DNA of 64,000 nt from assembly GCA_005656395.1 (NCBI GenBank), contig SRSI01000004.1, forward strand, positions 1,922,001 through 1,986,000, in the 5' to 3' direction. The notes beneath the pieces are model-generated. The model made no database searches and was not told the DNA's origin. It saw only the letters and a list, made by a program, of their open reading frames with translations. This document shows, piece by piece, positions 38,573-52,009 of the stretch; the stretch's first letter is position 1, and each line of letters begins with the position of its first letter. This DNA comes from Strongyloides papillosus (Eukaryota; Nematoda; Chromadorea; Rhabditida; Strongyloididae). The position numbers and the translations under genes were made by a program.

Positions 38573-39560
38573 GGATGTTCTTTTTATATTTTTATTTTGA
38601 TAACACTGACGAAGTGTCACACCTAACATAAACTAATAATAGATTGACAATAACTAAATAGTAGAATTATACGAAAATCCTTTGGTGGACCAGAAATTTC
38701 TGATCTCATTTTCATTAAAGGCAGGGTTAACATTTATACAATAGTTGAATCCAACTCAGCGTTTCACAGTCTTGTAATTTCACTCAAAGAAAGACAAGAA
38801 TACACAATAAAATCATTTAAACAAACTTTCTAATTTGTCAGGGTGATAATGAGTTAAAGAAATTCAGCAGAATACTTCAAACACAGTTGAAATTATGCGT
38901 CACAATATACGGCATCGACTAAGTGGAAATCCTTTCGTCTGTCAAGATGATACATATTATGAAAGTATCGCAAAAAATGATTAGGACAAGGAAAAATATT
39001 ATACAGAAATGAGTCTACTATTGAAATTTTTGGCTGATAACGGTATCAAACTAATTATCTCGAAATATCGGATAGACAGGTAACATAAAAAATATTTTTG
39101 TTAGCAACAACAAAGCAGCCAACTAAAAATATCAGATTCCAGTGCAGCAAAATCCTATAATAATAAAAATTATCAACAGGCAAAAATCTTTAATAGTTTA
39201 CACAAGTGTGTAACTTCTTCAGATAAGCATTTCTAGAATTTACAAAATATGCTGCAAAACTTCGAAAAAACTAAAACACAAAGTTGTGTAATGGGATAAA
39301 AAATGTATAGCACCATAAAAGAACTTAAGTGAAAAAATTATTTTCGAGAAAAATCTTAGGAGCACCCTCAGACAACATGCTTCTAAGATTAAACGTAGGC
39401 TTATGGAAAAATGGATGTGGAGGATTTCTATATCACAAAGACAAAAAAACATAAAGTTAATAATAGCATATTTCTTCTCCAATTTTGACCAATGTAAACA
39501 TCTTAAAGTTGCCTTCTACTTAGAATTAAAGGTATAAGAGAAGGTTTGCTGATATTCTCA

Positions 39561-40139
39561 AACTACTTAACACTGAAAAAATTTTGTTACAATATTTCAA
39601 TAAATTAAAATAACATATATAGTTTTTTAATGGTTACGATTTGAATTAAAATTCAAATTTCTTGAAATAGTAAAATCGTAATATTGTTACAAAATTAAAT
39701 ATTTAGACTGTTTTAATAGAATATTTTACATTGTAAACAGACAAAAAAGACTATAGTGTTTTGTACAACGGTTACAGACGGTTTTATTCAAAAAAAAAAA
39801 CCATATTAAATTGTCAAACTATAGAGATTTTGAAATTTAAATTTGTCATTGTTTTTGTTTGACCCTAGTATAAAGCCACCTTCAATTTATATTAAGTAAT
39901 ACTTTTGAAATCCCAAAAGTTATTAAGAAAATTGTATCCTAATGTATTTTAATATTGTATAATTTTTAAGGGTTTTAAGGAAATTGCTTGTGGCTAAGCA
40001 TTTATCAGTAGTAAGAATATACTTTTAAGGGTAGAAAAATATTGTTATTTTTTGAAGGTAAATTTTACGTTTTTATTGTATCAGTTATAAATTTGAAGGT
40101 GTGACACCAAATAAAAATATTTAACTAAATAATAAAATT
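39561..40139. other. AT-rich stretch between retroelement remains
   Basis: No coding sequence. AGGTGTGACAC near 40098 is the complement of GTGTCACACCT near 38606, a possible trace of element ends, but the flanks show only weak similarity. Confidence 0.35.
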
Positions 40140-40500
40140 ATAACAGTAATGGTTTTACATAAATGAAATATATATTTTTTTCAATTGTATTTTTAAATTT
40201 GCAATTTTTATTGAATCTAGATATTTTATTACTATATTATGCACATCTTAGAATCTAACTTTTTCTTTACAATATATTATGAATTACTCTATTAGAAGTC
40301 AAATTTCTATAAACTCGCATGTGTTTAAACAAAAATTATTTTTTTAAACAATCAAAAAAACAACAATAACACTTTATTTATTGTATTATTTTTTTCCTAA
40401 TTTATTTGGTATATAAAATAAAAAAAATTTATTTGAATTTATTTTTGTTTGCATTTTTTATGTAACCTTTAAAACTATTTGCTGTTTGAGTTGTTGTATT
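40140..40500 (-). repeat. Dispersed repeat family, partial copy E
   Basis: In reverse orientation it shares blocks with copies A and C (ATTAGAAGTCAAATTTC, TTTTAAACAATC, CAACAATAACAC) in the correct order, with strong divergence. Limits are approximate. Confidence 0.4.
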
Positions 40501-40689
40501 TTCAAGTCTAATTAATTGACAGATTTTCTAAAATGTTGATAATGCATGATATACATTTTATTTATTGTTAAATGATATACTTGACCTTTAGAAATTTTTC
40601 TTCAACTAAAATTTAAAAAAACAATAAACAAAAAGACAATAATTTTTTAAAATGACTTCAAAAGATAATATAAAAAAAGTAAATTATAA

Positions 40690-41065
40690 TAATAAAAAAT
40701 TATAAAAACACATTAATAAAATTTAATTTAAAGTAAAATTGTAAGAATTTTTATAAAAAACATTTATAATACATCATACTATCTTCAGTAATATGTTTTA
40801 ATAATTTGAATTATTGTAACTTACTTTTTTATATTATCTTTCAAGATCATTTTAAAAAATCAAACTTATGGAAGTTATTAAGCATTACTTATTTCTGTTC
40901 ATTAAAAAAATAACTCTAAAACGTTTTAATTAAAAAAATAATAATAAAATAATATTTTAAATTAATAATACTTTTGAAGTTAGATAATTATTGCATTTCG
41001 ATATTATTAATATGAAATTTTTAAAACTTATATTTGCTAAACTAATTTAAAATAATTTAAAATTA
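40690..41065 (+). repeat. Dispersed repeat family, partial copy D
   Basis: Matches the middle of copies A and B in the same order: TTTTTATAAAAAACATTTATA, AATTTGAATTATTGTAA, AAAAATCAAACTTATGGAAG and ATGAAATTTTTAAAACTTAT. Both ends are lost. Together with copy E it forms a head-to-tail-inverted pair of partial copies. Confidence 0.5.
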
Positions 41066-41349
41066 GTATTAAAGTTATTCTTTGTATTTCGTATGATAAA
41101 TATTTAATATTTTAATTATCATGACATATTTTCTAAAATTGTCATTGAAATATTCAAAAAAATATATAATGCAATGTTCCTTAAACATATATTGGAACCG
41201 TGGTAAAAAAAGGTGTGTTTTTATCATGATTACATATCTTATATTTTTACATACATACAATTTTTTATTCAAAAATTTTTATGTGTTTTTTAATATTACA
41301 TACATTGTTTTACCTTAAAAACAATATTAATTATAACGTAACAAACATT

Positions 41350-42745
41350 TTTTAGTGAAGAAATCGAAAGTGACAATTGAATCAGACCATTATCCTGCAT
41401 ATTTGACTAAAAAAGAATTGCAAGACATTCATCAATCATGCAAGAGGTACCACAATATGATCGTTGTATCATCTACATAAAAGGTGTTGACAATTGCATG
41501 TTAGACCTTTCTGGCAAAATATTTGATAGAGAAGAGAACAACCATATGGCAGAAATTATAGCAGCATTGGAATTTGAGGTAATCACAGAAATAAACTTAG
41601 CACATGGAAAAATAAACATCATGAAGACAAAGGACGACTCACCTACTAAAAGATAAATAGGAAGACCTAAAAAAACACTTTATCAACAAAAATGGAGAGT
41701 TCGTTTACATAGTAAAGAGTCGACAAAAATCTGCTGAGCTACAATGACGATAGAAAGAACAATTGTTAGTATAATATTACATTACAAAACAACAAGAACA
41801 ATAAATACATAAAAAAATTTTAAGTGACCAAATAGTAATTCTTAAAAATTTGCAAAAACTTCATCCAACAAGTACTATACATAGCACATGATATAAGTGG
41901 TCACTTTGATTAACAGAAGAAGATGTCAACTATAGAAAGATACTTTACCATAAGAGGAACATATAAGATAGTACGAGAATAAATAAATTAATGTGAAATC
42001 TGCTTAACTACTAATGCTTTTTTGATGAAAGAGTAAAGAGAAGTAGTAAGTCTGTTATACTCAAGACTTAGCGAATCATTAGCATTGACTTACGGTAGAA
42101 ACTACCATTAATAAATGGTTCAACTATATCATCATATTAGTCGATTTTGAATACAAAAAAGTGGTACATAAAAGCTTTAAAAAGATGTATAACAGAAAAA
42201 GTTATACAAAAAATCGAATAATACTTGATTAACAACACATAACTCAAACAAATACATCTTGATCAAACAGGAGGACACTTCAGTAGATGAATAAAGACAT
42301 AAACTGCGAAAAGGAATGTAGAACTGGACTTCTCAGCTCCTGAATAACATTCTACCAATTCATTAACAAAAAGATCAATAGAGACAATAAATCCATTAAT
42401 GTCAAAACATCTTATACTTAGGAATAAAAAGACAAGACCAACGTTGTAAACAAGATAGCAGAAAAATAATCTTTGTCAAAATATACTAAGATAATCTTAC
42501 ATTGAAATCAAAAGAGAATCTGAGAAACCTATTAAGCTTGAAGATAAGGGGAAAAGATAATACCAGTCAAAAGAAAAATAATGAATTGATAGGAAAAAAT
42601 GCAACCTACTAACTAAAAGATAAAGAAATTTTTGGATCTACAAATTCTATAATATCGGAGATGGTAAAATAAATAAAACATCAAGTACAACAAGCAAAAG
42701 AACTGTGAAGACACCAAAACCAATTTCGCATTGTGGAAGAAAATT
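41350..42745 (+). mobile_element. Decayed Ty3/gypsy-type pol remains (RNase H end and integrase)
   Basis: Near 41365 the frame reads IESDHYPAYLT, recalling the RNase H 'TDHKPL' region. From 41438 a 72-codon frame contains YIKGVDNCMLDLSGKIF, matching the 'G.DN..AD.LSR' end of Ty3-type RNase H, then EINLAHGKINIMKTK like the start of the integrase zinc-binding domain. Further on, HLDQTGGHFSR (about 42258) and RSIETINPL (about 42375) look like integrase-core remnants. Stops and frameshifts are frequent, so it is dead. The LAHGKINI-type segment is similar to one near 37850, so two related copies are present. Confidence 0.55.
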
Positions 42746-42837
42746 ATGAGTTTCTTTTTTTTAATCTTTTTTATTATATTTATCGTAAAATAGCACTAAT
42801 ATTAACTTTTCGTATAGTTGTTATCAAAAAAATACAT

Positions 42838-43884
42838 GGTTTGTCCTAACGGTAATGAGAACGATTATGATGTGACCTTCACAAACATTGAGTTTAAAAA
42901 ATGAGGATGAGGTTTTGTAGAAGAAATTCTCCTCTACAAAATGACATATTTTCTATTTGAATTTGAGTTCTAATAAATTTTTTACGTAAAAAAAGTGTAG
43001 TTTGTTTGATACTCTCATCACGCCCGAAAATACCATTATTTAAGGGACAAAAATATTTTGAAAAATAAAAACAAGACGTTAAAGATAAAAAACCTACAGG
43101 CTTACTATCATAATTGTCGGCAGTTGACGCATTATATCAACTACCTATGAAAATTTACATAACATATAAATTTTAATATAAACATTTAATATATATATCA
43201 TTAGAATTGTAAAATAATTGTCTTATTAATATATAATAAATTTATAAGTTTATTTCCAATATGACCACGAGCCAGAAGCTGATGGAGCTGATGGCTGACA
43301 ATAATTATACATTAAGTCACTCATCATTGCTGTTAGAGAACTTTTATCTTCGACAATTATTCATACTTTACCTCATGCTTTTATAGTTTCAAACAAGCAC
43401 AAGGTAACTTCTTGTTACTCTTTAAAGTTAAAAAAACATCCAAAACGACACTATTTTGAAAATTTAAAAATGTACAATTGGCTTAGACGAGTGTCTTAAA
43501 CAGTTTATAAAAGAAGAATTTAGGTTGACGACAAAAAATTTATCTTTATACGTTGTTTGCGCATTTTCAGAGTTTCCATAGTATTTTTCCATTAATTTGC
43601 AAAAAATTTAACTGCTCAACATTGTTCGACACTATTTTGATTGTTTACTATTAGAGAGATTAAAAATTTTGGTTGTGACGTAAATGATATTTTTGCTGTT
43701 ACGAAGGTGCAAAACATGATTACACTTTCTTAACGTACTATGTTTCGTAAGACGCAGGTTCAAATGGGAAATATGTTTTCTTATAGAGAAGAATTTCTTC
43801 TACAAAATCTATCCTCATCTTTCTAATTCAGAGCTTCTGAGAGGCATAACATGATCAATCTCCTTATTTTTGGGACAGATCACG
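42838..43884. mobile_element. Diverged fold-back element (about 1.05 kb)
   Basis: The two ends are imperfect inverted repeats. ATGAGGATGAGGTTTTGTAG near 42901 pairs with the complement of a block near 43830, and similarity extends outward to TTTGTCCTAAC (42839) against CTGTCCCAAA (complement of about 43878) and inward for about 80 bp. There is no coding sequence. The target duplication is not clear and the limits are approximate. Confidence 0.55.
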
Positions 43885-44754
43885 TATATATACACATATT
43901 TTAGAATTTAAAAACTTAGGTAAAATAAATAGTACTTACTATTTCTCAATTTAACATAACCGATATATTCAAGAACAATTTGATTGCTTTCGTTAAGCTT
44001 TTAATTGCTTTATTAATAGTCTTGTAACATAACAGATTATCTATTTTTATTTCATTATTTTTAATTCAAGTCTTTTACTTTTTTAATCAAAACAATATTC
44101 GTATATTTATCAATTTATGAGGAAAAGAACAAACATAAAATAAATAACTAGATTAATAATTGTTTTAATATTAAACATAATAACTGTTGTGCTTTGTTGT
44201 AAAAATAAAATTTTACGCATTTTTATATAAAACTTCTTTTAGGCAAAGAATCTTGGCTTGATTACAAGTTTAATTATTTTTCACTTTATAAATACCATTT
44301 TATCTGATTATTATATAGTATTTGTATGTATTTTCTTCATTCTTTTTCCATGATTTGTTTAAAATTTTATACTACAGGAGCATCATTCCTTACAAATAAT
44401 CCATGATTATTGCAAAAATTCTTTTACATTTTCGATTTTTTTAAAACATAATTGGTTTTATGAAAGCCTTTTTATGGTTAAAAACATTCTAATCTATTAA
44501 ACATCTTTTTAAATGCAGACACTCAATTTTTGAACTTTAATGGAAATATTTGCTTATTTTTAACATATATAGTCAAAATAAATTTTTTCATCACACTAAA
44601 TGAATACTAATTATGCAAAAATTAATAAAATTATTCAAATATTTTTTAACTTTAAAATTTGTAATTTTTATTTATTATAATGTCTGTTGGCATTTAAAAT
44701 TAAATAATGTTAGAGTGCTTTAAAATTAACATATGTTAATTAGTAATGAAATTA
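43885..44754. other. AT-rich intergenic
   Basis: No coding stretch or repeat is recognised. This is the 3' flank of the small minus-strand gene. Confidence 0.4.
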
Positions 44755-45008
44755 CTATACACTTGTATTATTCACAATATCAAGACCTAGATCATTTGAA
44801 TCACTGTTTATTTCAAATCCTAAATATATTCCAAATACAACTGTAAAGAAACAAAATATAACCGTCAATATGATAGAAATATAGCATATATTTTTTAAAA
44901 GTCTAAAACAATAAAAAGTTAGTCTTTATTTAGCAAAATACTTATTACTTACATTGTATTTTTAAATTTACTACCTTCAGTGATTTTTTCAGCAATATTT
45001 TTACTCAT
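44755..45008 (-). CDS. Small single-pass membrane protein
   Basis: Two exons, 45008-44953 and 44902-44755, join across a 50-nt intron (GTAAGT donor, GTTTTAG acceptor) into 67 aa. A short polar N-terminus (MSKNIAEKITEGSKFKN) precedes one hydrophobic helix of about 22 residues (SIILTVIFCFFTVVFGIYLG). An acidic, Asn-rich C-terminus (NSDSNDLGLDIVNNTSV) follows. The in-frame intron and the clean topology favour a real gene. No family is recognised, and the function is unknown. It stands alone, with the nearest gene more than 10 kb away. Confidence 0.5.
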
Positions 45009-48000
45009 AATCATTATAATTTTAAATTCACTTTCTTTTTTATATTTAATAACTTTAAATAATTGTTACTTTAATTAATGTTTTTAAATTATATCTAAAA
45101 CGAATATTTACGAGTAAATTATTGTACAAAAATGATAAATATATATCAAGTAGAAAAAAATTCAAATCATATTAAAAAAACATATTATAACTTGTACACT
45201 TTGAAATTTTAATGGGTATATTAATATAAATATAAAAATTAATCCTCCTCGGGCAATAAAATTTTTAAGTAAAAAAAATTAAAAATTAAATTGAGTTATA
45301 AGTAAAACATGTTAGGTTTATATGTTTTTCTGTTATTTTATTCTGGTTGATGACGATAGATAAAGACAAATAATTTAACGTAGTAGACCTATGACAAATA
45401 TTCTAAATTATTATAATTGCAAAACATTATTGTGTAAAAATTTATCTAAATGGGAAATAAGAATAAAATTAGAAAAAATGACAAGTTATATGTGACTAAT
45501 CTTCATTGAGTAAAGCAATAAGATCATTAATCCTTGTTGTTCTCTTATAAATTATTACCAAAAAAATATTCGTCCAATTTACAACACTTCTAAGAAGTAT
45601 TAATATAAACAAGTTTTATATTATAAATAAATATGATTTTAATTATTATTATTTGAAATGCTAAAAAAATTACCAGTAGAGATACCTATTGATTTAATAT
45701 TACTATGGTTGTAACAGAAAAACTAAAAAAGTTGATATACCATTAGCCATAAATATACAATGATTATTATATTGTTTTTTATGTTTTGGAAGTCAATTAA
45801 AAAAAATACGATATCCAATTCAATCATATTTTATAATATTTAGCAGAGAAGATTAATTTTAAATTTAATTATTAATAAAATAATCCTTGAAATCAAGGAT
45901 AATTACAACGGTGGTTGGATTAAAAATGTCGTTGTATCCATTATTGTTATTATCTTATCATATTCAAATGAAGCCTTATCCATTACATTTAATTTAATTT
46001 AACATAACTGTTTAGAAAATAAATTATAGTTTTTTCAATTTCTCTTTTTATATATTTAAATATAACATTGTTGTGGATTTGTTTAAAGAAAATAGAAGTT
46101 ATATTCTGTATAAATATTATAAACGTATTGAAAGTTATTAAATAATGATATAAAATTAATATATGAAAGTATTATTAATTTCTATAGATGCTTATCAATA
46201 TTAAAATATAGTTTTAACATGCACATTTTTTTATTATTGAACAATTTAAGTCAGATGAAAGCATTAAAATTGGTAATGTTAAATAATTTGAAAATTATAT
46301 CTTTCGTTAAACATATCAATCGAAAGTATTCTATAAAGTGTATCCAAAGAGAAATATTGCTAGTTTGCCAGAAAAACAATTTATCAGGCTCCTTTAACAA
46401 TCTATCAGTTTTAATAAGACAAAATAATTTATTTTAAGTTCATTTAAACTTTTTTTAGACATATTATTTAATAAAATAAAGAAGCTAAGAGTAATTGTTG
46501 TGATTTTTAGTTTTTCAAGATATTATCACTACTAAATATTTTGAAAAAAAATTCTTGTTTTCATATAATTACATTGAATGAACTTTATAACTAACGTTCT
46601 TGCTCTTTTTATATGAATATTTTAAATTCAAATTTAACAATATATATATATATATATTTTACGATACATTTGCGATGAAACATTAACAAAGGAAATATAA
46701 ATTTTTATCAAAGATAAATTTAGTTTAAAATTTAATCTTTGGATTTTTTAAAATTAAGTATGATGTACTTTTAAATAATTTACAATTTTCACTTTTAAAG
46801 CCTTGAAGTCCTTTTAAGGTATAAAGAATATTTTAAAAATGTATAATTTATCTATTTTTATTCTTTCAAAAACATCTTTTTGCAATTTTAATTCTTAAAA
46901 ACTCTTATAAAATTAATGTAATTATTATAATTTTGCTTAAAACATTAATTTATACTTATTACAGTTTTTTAATGTTTTACAGATTTATGCATCATTGAAA
47001 GTTTATTGCTGTATTTAACAGTTTTGAAAATATTATTATACTACTACTAGTCATGATTTTTTTAGAAGCAACTTCAAATTGTTTTTCTTATGTTTGAATA
47101 ATTAGTCTATTTATGGTTAAGTAACAAAAAAATTTGAAATTTGACAATTTTTTCTAAATTTATAAGTTATAGTTTACTATTTGATATTTGGAGAAATATT
47201 TTTTTTATGTACTTACAAAATTGTTAGCAAAAAATTAAAATAGTAATTTCATTCTGTATTCATTATTTACTTTGTTATTTGAAAGCATTTATCATATCGG
47301 TCTTCATTTTATATTTATAAAAAAGTTAATTTATTTATAATGTTATGCCTAGTAAACAACTTTTGTCTGATATTTTTAAGCTTATAGTTTTATTTCATTA
47401 ATTTACAAACTTAAGGAATTTTTATATTCTTTTATTTCTGCAATATTTTAATAACAGTATGGTGCACCTTATATTTTCTTCTTGTTAATGAAACTTGATA
47501 AAATAGCAATCGTGATTAAGTGTTTTCTTACTGTTTGTCTATCTAGCTTTATAAATCCGAAACGATATACTATACATAATAATCGGTGTTGTTATATAAT
47601 TTAAAGATATTTATCGTCTTTGATTTATACAAAAATTAATATATTTTATTTATTTTGATAATGTTTTGCATATTTTAACTATATGTTAGTAAATATCTCG
47701 TATTACTGACCTTTAAACTTTTATCAGCTTTCTAATACGTAGCATGTTTTCATTTTTTTTATCCATATATTAGTATTATTGAAATAAATTTTAAATTTAA
47801 CAACATTTTAAACTATACATGGTAATATTTCTTTTTAGCGACAGCTACATAAGTATAATTAAATTTAAAATAACAAACATTTTAAAATTAATCACATATG
47901 TACCAAACATTCACACTTTTAATATGTAACTTAAAAGGTATATTCCTAAACAAATAAATTTTTATTTATATAAATTAGGAAGAATAAATAATTTACATAT

Positions 48001-48835
48001 TAATTTTCTCTCCATAGTGTAAGATGATGCCACTATAAAAATTTTTACTGTTATTTATGATTTTCATTATGATTAATAAACGAAATCTTATTTAAAATAT
48101 ATTATTAATTATCAAGTAAAGATAACGAGAAAATCTTGAAATAATGTTTACTTGGTAAACAAATGTTTATTGGTTTTTCAATATAGAAAGTCTTTATCTA
48201 CTATAAAACATTTATGTTGAAAGAAAAAAATGAATAGCTTTATATAGAAGTGTACATCATTTCAAACTTAAAAATTGTCTATATAGTTTATTTAATCTAT
48301 TTGTAAATATGATTTATCAAAAAGAAAGTAACCATTTTTAAACATTTTATAATTTCTCTAAACTTAAAAATATACACATTGTCAAGTTATCTTTTCCTTT
48401 TTAAAAATTTTTTGTTTTGTTTTTATTAAACCATAGTAACATACCAAAATATTTATTTTTGATTATGGATAATTTTTCGTGCTAATTTTAACAATATTCT
48501 TCATAATTATAAGATAAAATTTATGTTACATAATATTAAAATCATTGGTTGGAGTTTCTTGTTATTAAATATATACAAAACATCTACTGTACGTGTTACA
48601 AATTTTAAAAAAATCGAAAATAACTTGTATTTAATGAAGCTTTATTATTTTATCCTTGACTTATATTACAATTTTTATTGTAGAAATTTATTTGAATACC
48701 ATTATTTAATCTATTATATACTAAAATGTTTATTATATTTCAATAAAAAAAATTTCTCCCTTCAATGTCTAATATAAAATTGATTATAAATGATAACTAT
48801 TTAATAAAATACCATTTTGAAAACGATTTTCTTTT
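45009..48835. other. Gene-poor AT-rich stretch
   Basis: Contains an AT dinucleotide run near 46642-46658 and several chance frames of Ile/Leu/Asn-rich composition (for example 46219-46437). No gene is supported. Confidence 0.45.
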
Positions 48836-49580
48836 ATTTAAAACCCGTTTTGTGAGTCAATCAGACATTGGAAGTACAACTAAAAATTTTACCCTCCATT
48901 TTTATTTATTAGTAAAAAGAGGAACTAAAAAGATGTCTGTTGGCAAATTTATTCGGGCTGAAACTTTGAAATATAGAAGCTGCAGCGAATCAAAGTCGGA
49001 AAAATTGATTTTTACAAGTTTGCGGTAAATAGATTTTTTTAAAACAAATAATGTTTCTAGGGGTATTTTTTGTAAAAAACGAATGAGAATACTTTCGGCT
49101 TTATAAATTTAAGTCTTTATTGTTTTTGGAATTTTGTTTTAGTTTTTTTAATTTTTGAGTATAAAAATCAAAAAAGCGTATGTTCTCACTATGCTCATTA
49201 GATTTCTCATGTAATTTTACATCTAAATTTATAAATAAAAAGAAAAATAAAAAGTGTAGATCATTATGATTTTGGATTTCAGTACAAAAATAAGAAAATC
49301 GCATGTTCCCACTATGCTCATTCGTTTTTTCATAAGAAATTACTCCCAGAAACAATATTTATTTCTAAAAAAGTCCATTTACCGGAAACTTATAAAAATC
49401 AATTTTTCCGAATTTGTATCACTGCAGGTGCTGTATCTCAAAGTTTCGAGCCGAATAAATTTGCCAACATACATTATTTTAGTCCCTCTTTTTATTAAAA
49501 AAATAAAAATGGGTGTAAATTTTTTAGTTGTATCAAATTTTTAAAAAATGTTCGACTGACTCAAAAAACGGGATTTAAAA
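48836..49580. mobile_element. Fold-back element flanked by 8-bp direct repeats
   Basis: The 729-bp body (48844-49572) lies between ATTTAAAA copies (48836-48843 and 49573-49580). The ends are inverted repeats: left CCCGTTTTGTGAGTCAATC, right complement CCCGTTTTTTGAGTCAGTC. Arm similarity continues for about 230 bp (for example GGCAAATTTATTCGG in both arms). A direct repeat of about 40 bp containing CACTATGCTCATT occurs twice in the loop (about 49175 and 49300). The open frames at 48765-49028 and 49266-49544 are parts of the arms, not genes. An 8-bp duplication would fit hAT- or Merlin-type transposition, but the repeat is low complexity. Confidence 0.65.
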
Positions 49581-52009
49581 AAAACAACAGAATTTGTACA
49601 GAACATTTCCATTCAAATAACTTTTATTATTAGTACAATCATTTTTATTGTCAATAAGTAAATATAAATTATTAATAAAGCTTCATTTTTTGTAATATTA
49701 AGGTGAGGTAGCTGTTATTTATTTAAATTGCCTATTTTTATTTACCATGAACACTGATACATTCTTTGATAAAAGAATTGAATTAATATTTATATGTCAT
49801 TAAAATTTAATAATAATTATTTATTTTACCAAATACTTATCTTTAACATGTTATTAAGCAAATGAACATACACTAACGTAAGATAAAAAATATTCATTGT
49901 ATATTTATCATTACAAATGACTATGTAAATTTCAAGATATGATAATGAAATTAAATAATACATTAATTATTACTGATTGATGATAGTTACTACAAAATAA
50001 ACTTCATACTTAGTGACAAAGTTATATTTATTAATGATGGCTGTAGAAACATCTTTTGCTTAACATTTAGTTATTTGATGCTTACAAACTTATGTATTAT
50101 CATAGGACAACAAAGGATCCATTTATTATTCAACTAAAAGTAATATTCTTAAATTATAATATTAAGCATAATATGCAATGAAATAGAGGCATCAAAAAAT
50201 TATCTTTTTCTATAAAAACATTTTTGAACATAAGAAAAAATTTAATATCATTAATAAAAATTAGTTTAATATTAATTTAAAATATTTTGTTTTTTTATTA
50301 ACACATATAGTTTTTAATAATGTTTCTTAATAATCTTTATCTCATAAATTTTAAAAATAATTTGAAAATACATTATGAAATATATAATTTTTTAATTTTT
50401 TTTTCAAAATAAATAGTAAAATAAAAATTTCAAAAATATAATTTGTTGAATTTACTAAAAATAAATATTTAAATTTAATTTTATATTTGTATGTGGAGAA
50501 ATACTTGATAAGTATATATTTTCCACTTTTTTATTAGTTTAATAATATATTATATGAAGAATATTATGTTTGATAGCATTTTTTACTTTGTATAATAAAA
50601 TATTTTTTACTCTACCATTGTTCGAAATTTCAAATATTGTTGATTTAATTACGAGAAAATGAAAGTTTATTGATATTTTAAATTTTTTGGTTAAGCTTCA
50701 TAATAAATCAACAATTTTTTTCGAATTTGTCTTGTTTAAACTAAATATTGCTTTTAGGTTATTATTTTGTGTTGTAATATACAACAATATTGGAAATTTT
50801 TGCATTTTCATAAACATTTTATTTTCAAGACTAGCTTAGGTTTTATTAATAAATAATTAAATAAACAAAGGAGTTTACATTTACTTAAAAGTAAACATTC
50901 TATATTATGACTATTGAAGATCAAATACGTTTCATTTATGTTAATTTTTTTTCCAAATAGTTTATTCTACTCTTTTTTAACATCACTTACAATAATTAAT
51001 GTTTTATATTCGAAAATATTAAATTTCTATTAATATTCACTCACTCAAGAGAATTTTTTAGTAAAAATAGATCTAATCATTTATGAATATTAAGTTTTAA
51101 AATTAAAGTTATTATTTTTTATAAAACAAACCTTTTTCACGTATTTTTTACTTGTTAATATTTAATATAATTTCATTATGTTAATATAGTCATTAAAAAT
51201 TTACCTACCAAAAAATGTACTTTTAAAGATTATTAATAGAAAAAGAATTAGTATTAATTTTTATATATATTACATTGTGTAAATTTTTTTTCTATAATCC
51301 CAATTTAAAGTTATTTACTTTAAATTTAAAGTTAACATTAAATGATCTTTAAAAATTTTATTCTTCTATAACTTTTGCTGACACACATTAAAACATAGCA
51401 TGAGCATTACAATTTTTTCTCCATTGCAAAAAAAAATTTGTCAACATATTTTTATTTTAGTAGATAAAATCTATTATCTATGAATGGTTTACTCATATGC
51501 TTTCTAATCATATAATTGTATATAAATTTATTATGATAGTAACTACTCTAAGTATATTTGTTAATCAGCTTATAAAACTTTATAGATGTTAAAATAGGTT
51601 GACAAAAATATCTGTATATATTATTAATAATAATTGATAAGGATAAAAAAATCCAAATATTACATAAAACACGTTAATCAAATTTTTCTATTCAAATAAT
51701 AATTATGTTTTGTTATTATTTCATTTAATATTCTCTCATTATGATTATCTAATATATTAAAAGAATTTAAAATACATTATTCCCTTTTGTAGTAATTTTT
51801 CAATAAATAACAATTTTATAAAACGTATCTTACATAAATAAACAAACGAATAAAAATTCTCTGAATAAGAAAAAGGATTATTTTAAACGATTATGTAGGT
51901 CTGATAAAATTTAATGTTAAGGGCAAGATTTAAAACTTTTTCAAACAAAAGACATGAAAAATTAGCTTAAAAAGTAAATCTTTATGACTATCTTTATATA
52001 ATACTATTT
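49581..52009. other. Gene-poor AT-rich stretch
   Basis: No coding sequence, RNA gene or paired repeats recognised. Confidence 0.45.

Larger units (their letters stand above)
35674..39560 (+). mobile_element. Decayed LTR-retrotransposon (Ty3/gypsy-like) coding remains, interrupted by repeat copy B
   Basis: A coding-like stretch (35674-35769, NGIKRVVENLMNEF and on) is interrupted by repeat copy B. It resumes at about 36719 as a 110-codon frame to 37050 that is Glu/Lys-rich and gag-like in composition. Further along, frame fragments recall pol. A zinc-binding-like VNEAHKLTYGKINI lies near 37850. Integrase-core-like pieces lie near 38690-38880 (GPEISDLIFIKGRVNIYTIV, then GDNELKKFSRIL with the Asp-Asn expected at the second catalytic position). 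Stops and shifts are frequent, and no reverse transcriptase or flanking LTRs could be recognised. The assignment rests on short motifs and the parallel with the remains at 41.35-42.7 kb. Confidence 0.5.

Noticed and set aside
38606..40108. GTGTCACACCT/AGGTGTGACAC pair as LTR or terminal repeat ends
   Set aside because: The 11-bp match does not extend convincingly into the flanks, and the enclosed sequence has no matching arms.
43735..43770. GGTTCAAAT near 43757 as a tRNA T-loop
   Set aside because: No acceptor stem, D-arm or anticodon arm can be drawn around it. The motif belongs to an inverted-repeat arm.
46219..46437. 72-codon plus-strand frame as a gene
   Set aside because: Composition (Leu/Asn/Ile/Lys) and lack of any context match chance frames in AT-rich DNA.
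48765..49544. Two 87-92-codon frames as genes
   Set aside because: Both lie within or overlap the arms of a fold-back element and mirror each other. There is no independent protein signal.
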